64,000 nt of DNA from Clostridia bacterium (GCA_900770185.1 CAAGJM010000027.1:62001-126000); one strand, 5' to 3'; shown: positions 42,755-51,680, counted from the stretch's first letter. Translations and numbers: made by a program. The notes: a model not told the origin generated them from the sequence alone.

Positions 42755-44444
42755 CATTCACTCCTTCGGCGTTTAACGGCAAAGTTATGGTTACGGTAGT
42801 GCCTTCGTCTTCAACGCTGTCGATACAAACCCCGTATCTTTCGCCGAAGCACATTTTTATTCTTGAATCGACGTTTTTAATACCTATGCCGATGGTTTCG
42901 AGAGTGCCTTTGCAGATTTCGGCGAGTTTATCGGCAGGAATTCCGCAACCGTCGTCGATAATTTTTAACACGACCTTTTCGCCCGCGATTTTGCCGCTGA
43001 TTACGATATTTAAGACTTCACCTTCTATCATAGCGTGCTTTATTGAGTTTTCGATAAAGGGTTGAAGAATTATTTTATTGCAACGCGCGGACAAAACGGC
43101 GTCGTCGATATCGAATTTATAGGTAAATTTGCCGCCGAAGCGCATACTTTGAATTTTAAGATAACTTTCGGCGTGTTCGAGTTCTTTCGCAATTAAAATT
43201 ATCCGCTTGCCTTTGCTTACGCCTATGCGCAAAAGTTTTGCGAGCGCGCCGACCATTTCGGCGGCTTCGTCGGCCTTACCGGCTTTACACATCCATAAAA
43301 CGGACTCGAGAGTGTTGTATAAAAAATGCGGATTTATCTGATTGCGAAGGGTTTCGAGTTGGCTTTTAGTTACTTCGCGCTGTTTCTCTTCCACTTTGCG
43401 CAAGAGATTTTGCACCACGCCCACGTTAATGCCGAAAGCCGTGAACAATTCGTCCGCTTCGATGACGGCAGACGAAAAAGAGTCGTCTATTTTATACCCG
43501 TAAACGTCATTTTCAAACTTTTTCATTTCGCTTGCGACACGTCTTACGGGTTTACTTATAAGCCTTGAAACGATTATCGCGATAATGCACGCCGCGACTA
43601 TTGCGATAGCGGAAGAAATCACGATTATTCTTATCATTTTGCGGGCGTAAACGTCGCTTAGCTCGCTTGGATAATTGACGGCTACTATCTTCCAGTCGGT
43701 ATTTGAGACGCTTAAAACGACGTAAGATTTTTCGCCCGAAGACTGCACCCCGTCGCTTTTAAGATTAACGCTGTCTAAACTGTCAACGCCGCTTTGAATG
43801 AGTTGCCGCCGCGGGTGATACACTATTCCGCCGTCGCTGTCAACGAGATAACAATAACCGCGGTTGCCGATTTTTACCTCGTCGATGATTTTGAATATCG
43901 ACGAAAGAGTAACGTCGGCGGATAAATAAACGTCGCCGTAAACGGTGTTTTTGACGGCGGTCACGACGGTGACGACCCAGCCGTATTCTCCGCTGAAAAT
44001 CGTCTGAACGTGAAGGGGAGAAAAGTAGTATCCGCCTTCCGCAGCGTTTTTAGAGTAATCGGACAAGTTTACGGAATAGTCGCTTTTAAGGGGCTTATCC
44101 GAAACGCATTTTAAAATTTTGCCGTCCGCACCGTAGACGATAACGTTGTCGAAATTATCGTCAAGCGTTATTGCGGAAGCGGCGACGACCGAAAACTCGC
44201 CGTCCGACGCGAATAATTTGCTTTTTAAGGCGTCAAGCGTCGTGGCGGTTGCGTCAATGCGGTCGTTTACGGATATTTTTATGCTTTCGGCGGTGCGCTC
44301 TACGCCGCTTACCGTAGATTTTATGATAACGTCTTTAAACCGCCCCGTCAAAACGAGCGCGACGAGAGTTACCGACACGAGCACCAGCGCGCCCGACATT
44401 ACGGACAAAAGCGCGGAGAGAGATATTTTCTTCCTTTTTTTCAA
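42747..44444 (-). CDS. YesM-type sensor histidine kinase
   Basis: A 565-residue membrane kinase. Membrane segments lie at about 12-31 and 274-296 and flank a double-Cache-like extracellular domain (VIVYGADGKIL, GYCYLVDSDGGIVYHPR). A HAMP linker follows, then a His_kinase domain with the phospho-acceptor in INPHFLYNTLESVLW, and an ATPase with IIDDGCGIP and GIGIKNVDSRI. It lies 1 bp after the response regulator gene. It probably reads sugar through the binding protein encoded next to it. Confidence 0.93.
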   Translation of the reverse strand: MKKRKKISLSALLSVMSGALVLVSVTLVALVLTGRFKDVIIKSTVSGVERTAESIKISVNDRIDATATTLDALKSKLFASDGEFSVVAASAITLDDNFDNVIVYGADGKILKCVSDKPLKSDYSVNLSDYSKNAAEGGYYFSPLHVQTIFSGEYGWVVTVVTAVKNTVYGDVYLSADVTLSSIFKIIDEVKIGNRGYCYLVDSDGGIVYHPRRQLIQSGVDSLDSVNLKSDGVQSSGEKSYVVLSVSNTDWKIVAVNYPSELSDVYARKMIRIIVISSAIAIVAACIIAIIVSRLISKPVRRVASEMKKFENDVYGYKIDDSFSSAVIEADELFTAFGINVGVVQNLLRKVEEKQREVTKSQLETLRNQINPHFLYNTLESVLWMCKAGKADEAAEMVGALAKLLRIGVSKGKRIILIAKELEHAESYLKIQSMRFGGKFTYKFDIDDAVLSARCNKIILQPFIENSIKHAMIEGEVLNIVISGKIAGEKVVLKIIDDGCGIPADKLAEICKGTLETIGIGIKNVDSRIKMCFGERYGVCIDSVEDEGTTVTITLPLNAEGVNDE

Positions 44445-44445
44445 G

Positions 44446-46023
44446 TTACTCTCCTTTACCTGCCGAGCGCATAAGCGCGGGCGACAAGCCGTAATATTTT
44501 TTAAACGTGTACGAAAAATAGTGCTGATCTATATATCCGCACCGAACGCAGATTTCCGAGATTTTCATATTCGAGCCGAGCAACAATTCCTTCGCCTTTT
44601 CCATGCGCTTTTCGGTAAGTAAAGAAACGAAGGAAACCCCCGCGGTTTTGCTGATAAGCGAACTTAAATAAGGGACGGAACAACCGAGTTCGTCCGAAAG
44701 CGAATTTAAAGTTAAATTCGGGTCGGTAAACCTGTTTTCAACGGCAGATTTTGCCATATCGACGAGATTGTTCGCGGTGTTTTTGCGCTGTGCGTCGATA
44801 TAACGCTTCGCTTTGACGAGCATTTCGCCTATGCCGAAGCGGGTAAAATTCTCGCCGTAGGCTTTAAGCGCGTCGTTAAACGCGCCCGATTCGAATATAT
44901 GCGACGGCGGCGCTTTATCGGTGAAAGATTTTACCGCGCGATAAATGGCGGTTAAAAGTTTTGCCGTAAGCCCGCCAACGTCAATTCTGCGCTCTTCCGC
45001 CTTTACGATTTGCCCGTCAAGATAACTTAACAGCTCGCTTTCGCTGCCGAATTTAAGCAAACCTTCAATCTTTTCGCCAAACTTGTCGGCAAAATCGTCG
45101 TCACGGCTGCCGGATAACAATTCGACGTCGGAAATATAGCGAATTTCACCCCCGTCGTCTTTCAGCCCGTTCACCGCAAGCAAGGCTTCTTTATAGCCGC
45201 GGTTGACGTGCTTAACGGAAGTAAACGCTGCCGAAACGCCGCAAAACGCTTTGGATTTAAGATATTTTTGCATAAGTTCGAGCGTTTCGCGCACGGCAAC
45301 GGAAACTTTATCCTCTTCGCCGCCGAAATCGTAAATAAGGGTGACGACGGTGCCGTCCTGAAACGCCGCGCTTTGAGATTGAAAATATTTGCGCATTATT
45401 CCGTCGACGAGCCTTTCCACCCCTTTTTGCTCGCTTTGAGGTTGCATGACGATAACCCTGAAAACCCCGCCGCTTTTATTCGTTTCGGAAAAACCTGCCT
45501 GTAAAAGCAGATTTTCGCGCTGAATATCGCTTGCGTTATCCGCGCTTTCGCCGCCGTAAGCAAGTTTCACAAGAGCAAGTTCGCGCTTTAAGTTGGCGTT
45601 AAATTCGGCGTCTTCGAGTTCCCCGCGCGACGACCACGCGGAAAAAATTCTATCCATTCTCGCCTTGATTTTAAAGAGTTCTTTAACAAGCTCGTCAGGG
45701 GAAACGGGTTTTAAAATGTAACTTAAAACGTTATATTCGAGAGCCTTTCTTACATACTCGAAATCGTCGTAACCGGTTAGAAAAACGACGAATGCGGAAG
45801 GACTTACTTCCTTTAATTCCGCCGCCATCTCTATACCGGTCATATACGGCATTTTTATATCTGAAAGTACTAAATCGGGCTTTAATTTTTCGGTTAATTC
45901 AAGAACTTCATAGCCGTTGCTCGCCTGCCCGACGAGTTTAAAACCTATGCTTTCAAAGTCTATTAAAGATATTATCGACGACCTTATTTGTTCTTCGTCG
46001 TCGGCAAGAATAAGAGTGTACAT
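44446..46023 (-). CDS. YesN-type response regulator with AraC DNA-binding domain
   Basis: A 525-residue protein. The receiver domain has ILADDEEQIR, the phospho-acceptor in LVLSDIKMPYM (about residue 55) and YILKPVSPDEL. A long middle region follows, as usual in YesN-type regulators. The C-terminus is an AraC double helix-turn-helix (LNSLSDELGCSVPYLSSLIS and ISEICVRCGYIDQHYFSYTFKK, shown as parts). It likely activates mglBAC, whose promoter lacks a -35 box. It has its own TTGAAA/TACAAT promoter. Confidence 0.92.
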   Translation of the reverse strand: MYTLILADDEEQIRSSIISLIDFESIGFKLVGQASNGYEVLELTEKLKPDLVLSDIKMPYMTGIEMAAELKEVSPSAFVVFLTGYDDFEYVRKALEYNVLSYILKPVSPDELVKELFKIKARMDRIFSAWSSRGELEDAEFNANLKRELALVKLAYGGESADNASDIQRENLLLQAGFSETNKSGGVFRVIVMQPQSEQKGVERLVDGIMRKYFQSQSAAFQDGTVVTLIYDFGGEEDKVSVAVRETLELMQKYLKSKAFCGVSAAFTSVKHVNRGYKEALLAVNGLKDDGGEIRYISDVELLSGSRDDDFADKFGEKIEGLLKFGSESELLSYLDGQIVKAEERRIDVGGLTAKLLTAIYRAVKSFTDKAPPSHIFESGAFNDALKAYGENFTRFGIGEMLVKAKRYIDAQRKNTANNLVDMAKSAVENRFTDPNLTLNSLSDELGCSVPYLSSLISKTAGVSFVSLLTEKRMEKAKELLLGSNMKISEICVRCGYIDQHYFSYTFKKYYGLSPALMRSAGKGE

Positions 46024-46053
46024 ATCCGTCCTTTCGCATTAGATTATATACTT

Positions 46054-46082
46054 ATTGTAACATAATAATTATCTCCTTTCAA
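46054..46082 (-). promoter_or_regulatory. Promoter of the sugar two-component operon
   Basis: TTGAAA (46082-46077), a 17-base spacer and TACAAT (46059-46054) on the minus strand, about 30 bases before the response regulator start. Confidence 0.6.
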
Positions 46083-46095
46083 GACCGTTTTTTCG

Positions 46096-46138
46096 CGCAA
46101 TAAAAATCGCCCGTTAAAAGGGGGCGATTTTTATTGCG
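46096..46138. terminator. Long hairpin after PBP gene
   Basis: CGCAATAAAAATCGCCC and its complement around a short loop: 17 perfect pairs. It lies 50 bp past the PBP stop and near the regulator promoter. A U-rich tail on the minus strand is weak, but the stem itself is U-rich. Confidence 0.7.
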
Positions 46139-46188
46139 ACGCTTTAAAATTTTGCCGAACGCTTTCGCGAATTTATCGGAATTATATT

Positions 46189-47928
46189 TTATTGAACGGG
46201 CGATAAGTTTTTAACGCTTATAATTCCCTCAAAGATATCTTTACATAATGGGGCGGCGACGGTTGAGCCGTAAGTGCCGCCCACGGGCTCGTCAACGATG
46301 ACTAAACAAATGTATTCGGGGTCGTTCGCGGGGAAAAACCCGATAAAACTCATAACGTATTTACCCGTTTTAATAACACCGTTTTCGTACTTTTGAGCGG
46401 TGCCCGTTTTGCCGCCGACGCGGTATCCATCTATATACGCTTGCTTGCCGGAGCCGTTTTTAACGACGCCTTCTAAGTACCCTGCGATGATTTCGGAAGT
46501 TTTTTTGCTTATGGCGGCGCTTTTTTTGTTTTTATCTATCGTAATTTTAACGCTTGACTTTTCGTCGTAAATTTCTTTAACAAGACGGGGCGTGTACACT
46601 TCGCCGCCGTTCACCATTGCGGCGGTGGCGCTTAACAGCTGAACGGGCGTGCAGGCGATAGTTTGCCCGAAAGATATGCGTGCAAGATCTGCCATTTGTA
46701 TTGCCGACTTAGGAAGCACCATGCCCTGCGCTTCGCCGCTTAAATCTATACCCGTCACCTTGCCGTAATTAAAGCGATTAAGATAGTCGTAAAACTTATC
46801 TTTGCCGAGACTTAGCGCGATATCCACGAACACGGGGTTACAACTGTTGTTAAGGGCGGCGGCTAAATTTTCGTTACTGTGCTTGCCGTTTTGGTGGTTC
46901 GACCAGCATTTGATGCGCGAGCCCTCTATATACCTATACCGCGCCGACGAAAAAACGTGGCTTTCGGAAAACGCGGCGGGGTTACCGTTATAATATTCCT
47001 CGATATCCGCGCTTGCGGTAAGCGCCTTAAACGTGGACCCCGGCTCGTAACTGTCGCTGATTGCGGAAAGCCTGCCGAGGCGAAAAAGCGACTCTAAGTC
47101 GTCGTACATAACTTCGTTTAAGTTAAAGGACGGTTTTTGAGAAATTGCGATGATTTCACCGTTTTTGGGGTTCATAACGATAGATTGAACCTGCTTAGGC
47201 GTATATTCGGCGTAAGCTTTATCGGTGACCGTTTCGACGATTTGCTGAACGTAATAGTCGATTGTGAGCCTTAAATTAAGCCCGTCGGTTGCGGGGACGT
47301 AACTCGGGGTTTTCCCCGCCAAATCAACGCCCGTTAAATCGGCTTCGTACAAAATTTCGCCGTTTATACCGCTTAAATACTTGTCGTAATATAATTCCAG
47401 ACCCGATATTCCGTTGCCGTCCGCACTCGTGTAACCCAAAGTCTGACACAAAAATTCGTTATAGGGATATGAGCGGGTGACGTCTTTCGCGTAATAAACG
47501 CCGTTTAAATCGTGCTGTATAAGCTTTAAAACGTCTTTTTTTTCGGCGTGCTTGACGGCTTTTATTTCGCTTACCTTCGTAGTCGTAATTTTTTCGTAAA
47601 GCTTAGTTTCGTCGACGCCGAAAATTTTTGAAAGCGTGCGCGAAACTAACTTTGCGTCTGTAACCGAGCGCGGGCGGACGAAAACGGTGTAGGTTTCTTT
47701 ATTGCCGACGAGTAAAACGCCGTTTCTGTCGACGATTTTACCCCGCTCGGCAAGGACGGGGATATTGCGCGTCCATTGGTCAACCGCTTTTTGCTGCAAC
47801 TCTTCGCCCCAGATAACCTGAACGTAAAAAAGCCGTATTATCACGAACAAAAAAATAAAGGTTACCGCGCCAAGCAGCGCAAATAACCTCTTTCGTGCCT
47901 TAGTTACTGAAAATAGTTTTATAGGCAT
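46189..47928 (-). CDS. Class B penicillin-binding protein (FtsI/SpoVD family)
   Basis: A 579-residue septal transpeptidase. One membrane anchor (about 15-35) is followed by a PBP dimerisation domain (PVLAERGKIVDRNG) and a transpeptidase domain with SxxK in YEPGSTFKALT, SxN in LNNSCNPVF and KTGT in VGGKTGTAQKY. There is no PASTA domain at the C-terminus, unlike SpoVD or PBP2x. It follows ftsL in the mraZ-rsmH-ftsL-PBP order, so it should cross-link septal peptidoglycan with FtsW. The gene is followed by a hairpin. Confidence 0.93.
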   Translation of the reverse strand: MPIKLFSVTKARKRLFALLGAVTFIFLFVIIRLFYVQVIWGEELQQKAVDQWTRNIPVLAERGKIVDRNGVLLVGNKETYTVFVRPRSVTDAKLVSRTLSKIFGVDETKLYEKITTTKVSEIKAVKHAEKKDVLKLIQHDLNGVYYAKDVTRSYPYNEFLCQTLGYTSADGNGISGLELYYDKYLSGINGEILYEADLTGVDLAGKTPSYVPATDGLNLRLTIDYYVQQIVETVTDKAYAEYTPKQVQSIVMNPKNGEIIAISQKPSFNLNEVMYDDLESLFRLGRLSAISDSYEPGSTFKALTASADIEEYYNGNPAAFSESHVFSSARYRYIEGSRIKCWSNHQNGKHSNENLAAALNNSCNPVFVDIALSLGKDKFYDYLNRFNYGKVTGIDLSGEAQGMVLPKSAIQMADLARISFGQTIACTPVQLLSATAAMVNGGEVYTPRLVKEIYDEKSSVKITIDKNKKSAAISKKTSEIIAGYLEGVVKNGSGKQAYIDGYRVGGKTGTAQKYENGVIKTGKYVMSFIGFFPANDPEYICLVIVDEPVGGTYGSTVAAPLCKDIFEGIISVKNLSPVQ

Positions 47929-47987
47929 ATTCCTTATATAATTATATATTACGGTTATATATTACGGTTTAAAACCGCCTTTTAAAG

Positions 47988-48530
47988 TTAGTTTCCGCTT
48001 GCGGGGTTAAGCGAATCGTACTCGTTTTTAACGTCGTTAAGTTTATTTTCGGCTCCGCGCTTTTTTGTTTCCAATTCTTCGACGGTTTGAAGCTTATCGT
48101 CGATAATTCTGTTCATATTGTTTAAAAGCACGGTATTAAAGACGATTAAAACGGCTAAAACAATGGTTACGAGAGCGCACAAAACGAGCGCGGTTTTACT
48201 CTTCGCGTTGATTTTGGTTTCGCTTTTATAACTTGCGTCCATGCGCAAATCTTTATTGATGTCTTCTTTCGCAACGTCTTTAAACTGCATGGTCGTCGCG
48301 CCGGGGGTCAAGTCGGCGGTGTTTTGGGGCGCAACTTTTTGCACGTCGCTACGGCTGAAATTGTCGTAATGCAAAATTCTATCCATGTTAGCAGAAATGC
48401 GTGAATTAAAATTTTCTTCTTCGCGGTCAACTTGAGCGGGCGCGTTTTCGGTAACGGTAGAGTATCCGCTTTCAAAATCGTCTACAAAAGTATTCTTTTC
48501 GGATATTAAAGATTTGCTGCTATTAAACAT
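47988..48530 (-). CDS. ftsL: FtsL-like divisome protein
   Basis: A 180-residue bitopic protein identified by its position between rsmH and the PBP gene. The acidic cytoplasmic N-terminus of about 110 residues is longer than usual. One membrane segment (about 113-135, ALVLCALVTIVLAVLIVF) is followed by a coiled coil (RIIDDKLQTVEELETKKRGA, NKLNDVKNEYDSL). FtsL partners FtsB/DivIC and FtsQ to activate FtsW/PBP. Its sequence is poorly conserved, as in the family. Ribosome binding site AAAGGGGAG. Confidence 0.8.
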   Translation of the reverse strand: MFNSSKSLISEKNTFVDDFESGYSTVTENAPAQVDREEENFNSRISANMDRILHYDNFSRSDVQKVAPQNTADLTPGATTMQFKDVAKEDINKDLRMDASYKSETKINAKSKTALVLCALVTIVLAVLIVFNTVLLNNMNRIIDDKLQTVEELETKKRGAENKLNDVKNEYDSLNPASGN

Positions 48531-48603
48531 ATTCGTTTGCTCCCCTTTTTATTCTTTAGGATTTTTTTTGATTTTATCTTTTAGTAAAAATTTATTAAGG
48601 TTT

Positions 48604-49530
48604 TTAAAGTTTTTCGGCAATTCTGAGTTTAGCGCATTTACTGCGCGAGTTTACCGCCAACTCCTGCTCGCTTGCCGTTACAGGCTTGCGGGTTATTTCT
48701 TTTATAATTTGTTTTCTGCCGCAAACGCACGGAAAGCGTTTATCGCATATACACGCCGTCGACAGGTCTTTAAAAACGGTTTTAACGATTCTGTCTTCCA
48801 AACTATGGAAAGTTATTATCGCTATACGCCCGCCTTTCTTTAACCGCTTTATCATATCGCGAATAGCTTGCTCTAACCCGTCGAGTTCTTCGTTGATGAC
48901 TATCCTTACCGCCTGAAAAACTTTTTTTGCGGAATGCCCGTCGCGAAAACGCGGGGGAATGGATTCGTCGCAAATTTTAACGAGTTCGTCTGTCGTTTCG
49001 ATAGGCTTTAACGCACGCGCTTTTAAGATGTTTTCGGCAACTTTATGGGCGAATTTTTCTTCGCCGTAGGTTATAAAAGCGTATTTAAGTTTATCGAAAC
49101 TCGCCTCGTTTATAAAGTCGTAAGCGGAATAACTTTGCGTTTTGTCCATCCGCATATCGAGTTTTGCCGAGCCCATATACGAAAACCCGCGGCTACGGTT
49201 GTCCAACTGATAGGAACTGACGCCTAAATCGAGCAACACTCCGTCGATTTCGTCTATGCCCAAGTTATCTAAAACTTCGTTAAAGTTTTTAAAGTTGCTT
49301 TTTACGGCGGTAAATCTGTCGCCGTAAATTTTAAGCTTTTCGGTTGCGGCCAAAAGAGCGTCGTCGTCTAAATCGGTTGCAATCAGGCGAACGGAATTAT
49401 CGGTGCGTTTTAAAATTTCGCCGCTGTGACCGCCGCCCCCGAGCGTTCCGTCGAAGTAAACGGCGTTTTTGTGGAGATTAAGCCCGTCCATACACTCGTT
49501 AAGCATTACGGGAAGGTGTTTAAACTCCAT
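48604..49530 (-). CDS. rsmH: 16S rRNA m4C1402 methyltransferase RsmH
   Basis: A 308-residue SAM-dependent enzyme, formerly MraW. HLPVMLNECMDGL, YFDGTLGGGGHSGEIL and VLLDLGVSSYQLD form the SAM and substrate sites. RGFSYMG, EEKFAHKVAENI and IITFHSLEDRIVK complete the family pattern. It modifies C1402 in 16S rRNA. The start codon overlaps the mraZ stop (TAATG). Confidence 0.97.
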   Translation of the reverse strand: MEFKHLPVMLNECMDGLNLHKNAVYFDGTLGGGGHSGEILKRTDNSVRLIATDLDDDALLAATEKLKIYGDRFTAVKSNFKNFNEVLDNLGIDEIDGVLLDLGVSSYQLDNRSRGFSYMGSAKLDMRMDKTQSYSAYDFINEASFDKLKYAFITYGEEKFAHKVAENILKARALKPIETTDELVKICDESIPPRFRDGHSAKKVFQAVRIVINEELDGLEQAIRDMIKRLKKGGRIAIITFHSLEDRIVKTVFKDLSTACICDKRFPCVCGRKQIIKEITRKPVTASEQELAVNSRSKCAKLRIAEKL

Positions 49531-49955
49531 TATTTTATCCTGCTTTGCAGAATTTTAATGCGCTCGTCGTAAGACTTTTCGTTTTTAATTCTTTCGCGCT
49601 CGGCTTTAGAATAAATATCGATATGATTTATCATACCTATCGAAACGACGTCTTTTCCGATGCCCGCGTATTCGCGCAGTTTTTCGGGAATGACGATTCG
49701 CCCCTGTCCGTCTTCTTCGCAAGTGTAAAACGACGACAAAACTTCGGAGAGAGATTCTTGCCCGTCTTTATCGAACGCGCTTACGTCGCCGAGTTCTTTA
49801 ACGAGAGCGTCTATCTTGTCCGTCGGGTACACGCTGATGCACTTCGACGCGCCTTTCAAAAAAACGTAACCGCTTTTGAAGTCTGCTTTAAGCCTGCTCG
49901 GCACGCGTATTCTGTTTTTAGCGTCAACCTGATGCTCGTATTCGCCGAACAGCAT
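49530..49955 (-). CDS. mraZ: Transcriptional regulator MraZ
   Basis: A 141-residue protein of two AbrB-like SpoVT repeats, each with the D-x-x-x-R signature: DAKNRIRVPSRLK and DGQGRIVIPEKLR. MraZ binds repeated GTGG boxes in its own promoter and controls the division cluster. It starts the four-gene mraZ-rsmH-ftsL-PBP operon. A ribosome binding site AAAGGAGGG is present. Candidate boxes lie directly upstream. Confidence 0.96.
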   Translation of the reverse strand: MLFGEYEHQVDAKNRIRVPSRLKADFKSGYVFLKGASKCISVYPTDKIDALVKELGDVSAFDKDGQESLSEVLSSFYTCEEDGQGRIVIPEKLREYAGIGKDVVSIGMINHIDIYSKAERERIKNEKSYDERIKILQSRIK

Positions 49956-49985
49956 AAAACACCCTCCTTTTTCTATCGTGAGTAA

Positions 49986-50070
49986 ATAATATCACAAAAA
50001 TTTTTGCATTGCAACCACTTTTGGTAATTTTGTATAACTTTTTGACCACTTTTTTTGGTTTTTTAACCAC
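49986..50070 (-). promoter_or_regulatory. mraZ promoter with three candidate MraZ boxes
   Basis: TTGCAA (50014-50009), a 17-base spacer and TATTAT (49991-49986) form the promoter. Upstream on the minus strand, GTGG occurs at 50018-50015, 50049-50046 and 50070-50067, two of them as AAAAGTGG or AAAGTGG. The spacings of 31 and 21 bp are near whole helical turns, as expected for MraZ binding. Confidence 0.65.
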
Positions 50071-50077
50071 CCGCGGG

Positions 50078-50890
50078 TTAATTTTGTACAAAATTGAACA
50101 TTCGTTCGTTTTTTAAAGCCGAATTACCGATAAATTCCACCCTGCCGATTGAGCAGTGTTCCCTTAAAAGCGAAAGGTTAGTAAGGGTACGCTTTAAATC
50201 GACTGCGGTTTTTTGTTCGCCGCTTATAATTTTTGCTGACGGAAAGCGCGCGGCGATTTCTTTTTTTAAAAACGTATAATGCGTGCAGCCAAGAACGACG
50301 ATATCGTAAATACCGTACGCGCCGCGAAGGTCTTTATCGAGATTGACGTTTTTAAGGAGATTTGGGTTTGTGCTTTTAGCGTGCTTTTCGTAAAATTTAT
50401 CTTTACTATAAAGATACCGCTCTATTTCAGCCGCCAAAAACGGAAGCGGCAGAACCTGCGCGAAGTCGTAGTTTTTTAAAACATAGTCTGATTTTGCAGT
50501 GTTCGGCGTGCACATTAAAAGAGTCCTTTTCGCTTTGTTTTTGACGATAGGCGGAAGGGTCGGGATAAGCGGCACGGGGGAAACGGACAGGAGTTTGTTA
50601 AAAACGCTTGAAGACACGGTGTTGCACGCAACGACGATTGCTTTGACGCCGCGGCTTAAAAGGGTGTTGACGGCGTTTTTTGAAAGCTCGAAAAGCTCGC
50701 TTTCGCTCTTATTGCCGTAAGGCGCGTTTTCGTTATCGCCGAAGTAAATAAACGATTCGTGCGGGAGTTTTGCCGCCGCCCGCTTTAAAACGTTTAAGCC
50801 GCCTATACCGCTGTCAAACACGCCGATAGGGCTTACGGGGGTTAAAACGGCAGCGTTGAATTCCGCCTTGCTTGTGATTATCGTTTTCAA
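50078..50890 (-). CDS. murI: Glutamate racemase
   Basis: A 270-residue enzyme making D-glutamate for peptidoglycan. SPIGVFDSGIGGLNVLK and VVACNTVSS hold the first catalytic Asp and Cys; VLGCTHYTFLKKEI holds the second Cys and His. I choose a TTG start at 50890 with AAAAGGACGG 8 bases upstream. The frame is open further up (GTG at 50953), but that region is a palindromic repeat. It lies upstream of mraZ on the same strand and supplies the substrate of MurD. Confidence 0.93.
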   Translation of the reverse strand: MKTIITSKAEFNAAVLTPVSPIGVFDSGIGGLNVLKRAAAKLPHESFIYFGDNENAPYGNKSESELFELSKNAVNTLLSRGVKAIVVACNTVSSSVFNKLLSVSPVPLIPTLPPIVKNKAKRTLLMCTPNTAKSDYVLKNYDFAQVLPLPFLAAEIERYLYSKDKFYEKHAKSTNPNLLKNVNLDKDLRGAYGIYDIVVLGCTHYTFLKKEIAARFPSAKIISGEQKTAVDLKRTLTNLSLLREHCSIGRVEFIGNSALKNERMFNFVQN

Positions 50891-50931
50891 ATTTATAACC
50901 GTCCTTTTGCCGCCCGACGACAAAGCATTGT

Positions 50932-51213
50932 AGCCGAGCGGGATTTGAACCACATCAAGTTTAAGAGGCGCAAAATTTGCAAAATCGGCGTTAAACTCGC
51001 TTGCAATACGGTCAAGTATTGCTGCGTTCGTTTGCCTTGATTTTTCTAAATTTATCGACGCTTAAATGCGTAGCACCTTAAACCGTATTTTTTTAGGCGG
51101 TTTTAGCAAAGGTTTGCGCAGATGTACTTGACGTACTTCAAGCAAAGATTTGCCTAAAACGGGCAAAAAAAACGGCTTTAAGGCTTGACGGGGTTTGAGT
51201 CCCGCTCGGCTAA
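50932..51213. repeat. Double palindromic element D/E with outer inverted repeat
   Basis: Two palindromic modules sit side by side: E (about 50957-51066, core CAATACGGTCAAGTATTG) and D (51075-51185, core GATGTACTTGACGTAC). They are enclosed by an imperfect inverted repeat of about 33 bp, TAGCCGAGCGGGA at 50933 and its complement ending at 51212. The 500-bp gap 50891-51390 holds no other gene except promoter sequence for rpsT. The architecture matches the element at 58962-59253. Confidence 0.75.
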
Positions 51214-51215
51214 GC

Positions 51216-51273
51216 GCGGCTTAGTTTATTAAAAATTTTATTAAGCGGCTTAGTTTATTAAAAATTTTATTAA
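51216..51273. repeat. 29-bp exact tandem duplication
   Basis: GCGGCTTAGTTTATTAAAAA... occurs twice in a row (51216-51244 and 51245-51273), immediately after the double palindrome and before the rpsT promoter. Confidence 0.9.
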
Positions 51274-51319
51274 AGCGGTTTTTGATATATACTTTATTTA
51301 GAAAAGTCCCGAAAAAAAG

Positions 51320-51348
51320 TTGCAAGTTTTTAAATAGTGTGCTAAAAT
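51320..51348 (+). promoter_or_regulatory. rpsT promoter
   Basis: TTGCAA (51320-51325), a 17-base spacer and TAAAAT (51343-51348) on the plus strand, about 43 bases before the rpsT start. Confidence 0.75.
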
Positions 51349-51390
51349 ACCATATAGTTAAATTTGATTGGACCAAAAGGAGATACTACC

Positions 51391-51663
51391 GTGCCTAACA
51401 TTAAATCAGCTAAAAAACGCGTTATCGTTACCGATAAAAAAAGCGGAATAAATAAAAGCGAAAAGTCTGCTGTTAAAACCGCTATCAAGAATATGAACGC
51501 CTTAATCGAAAAGGGCGACCTTGAAGCATGCGAAAAGGCTTTCCCCGCGACCGTTGCCGCTATAGATAAAGCTGCGCAAAAAGGTGTTTTCGCTAAAAAC
51601 ACCGCCGCCAACAAAAAAAGCGGCCTTGCAAAAAGAATAAACGCGTTAAAAGCGGCAAAGTAA
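51391..51663 (+). CDS. rpsT: 30S ribosomal protein S20
   Basis: A 90-residue basic helical protein binding 16S rRNA. PNIKSAKKRVIV and IDKAAQKGVFAKNTAANKKSGLAKRIN match S20. The start is a GTG at 51391 with AAAAGGAG 8 bases upstream; the frame is open earlier but lacks a better start. It is a single-gene unit between its own promoter and terminator. Confidence 0.96.
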   Translation: MPNIKSAKKRVIVTDKKSGINKSEKSAVKTAIKNMNALIEKGDLEACEKAFPATVAAIDKAAQKGVFAKNTAANKKSGLAKRINALKAAK

Positions 51664-51680
51664 TTTTTTAGTTAAATTAT

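Noticed and set aside
50891..51066. N-terminal extension of MurI or a separate upstream coding segment
   Set aside because: The open frame runs through palindromic element E and has no ribosome binding site, while the TTG at 50890 does.
50930..51213. tRNA genes, suggested by GGTTCAAATCCCGCTCGGCTA on the minus strand and GGTTTGAGTCCCGCTCGGCTA on the plus strand
   Set aside because: No matching acceptor 5' strand, D-arm or anticodon arm is present. The two pieces are the arms of an inverted repeat around palindromic modules.
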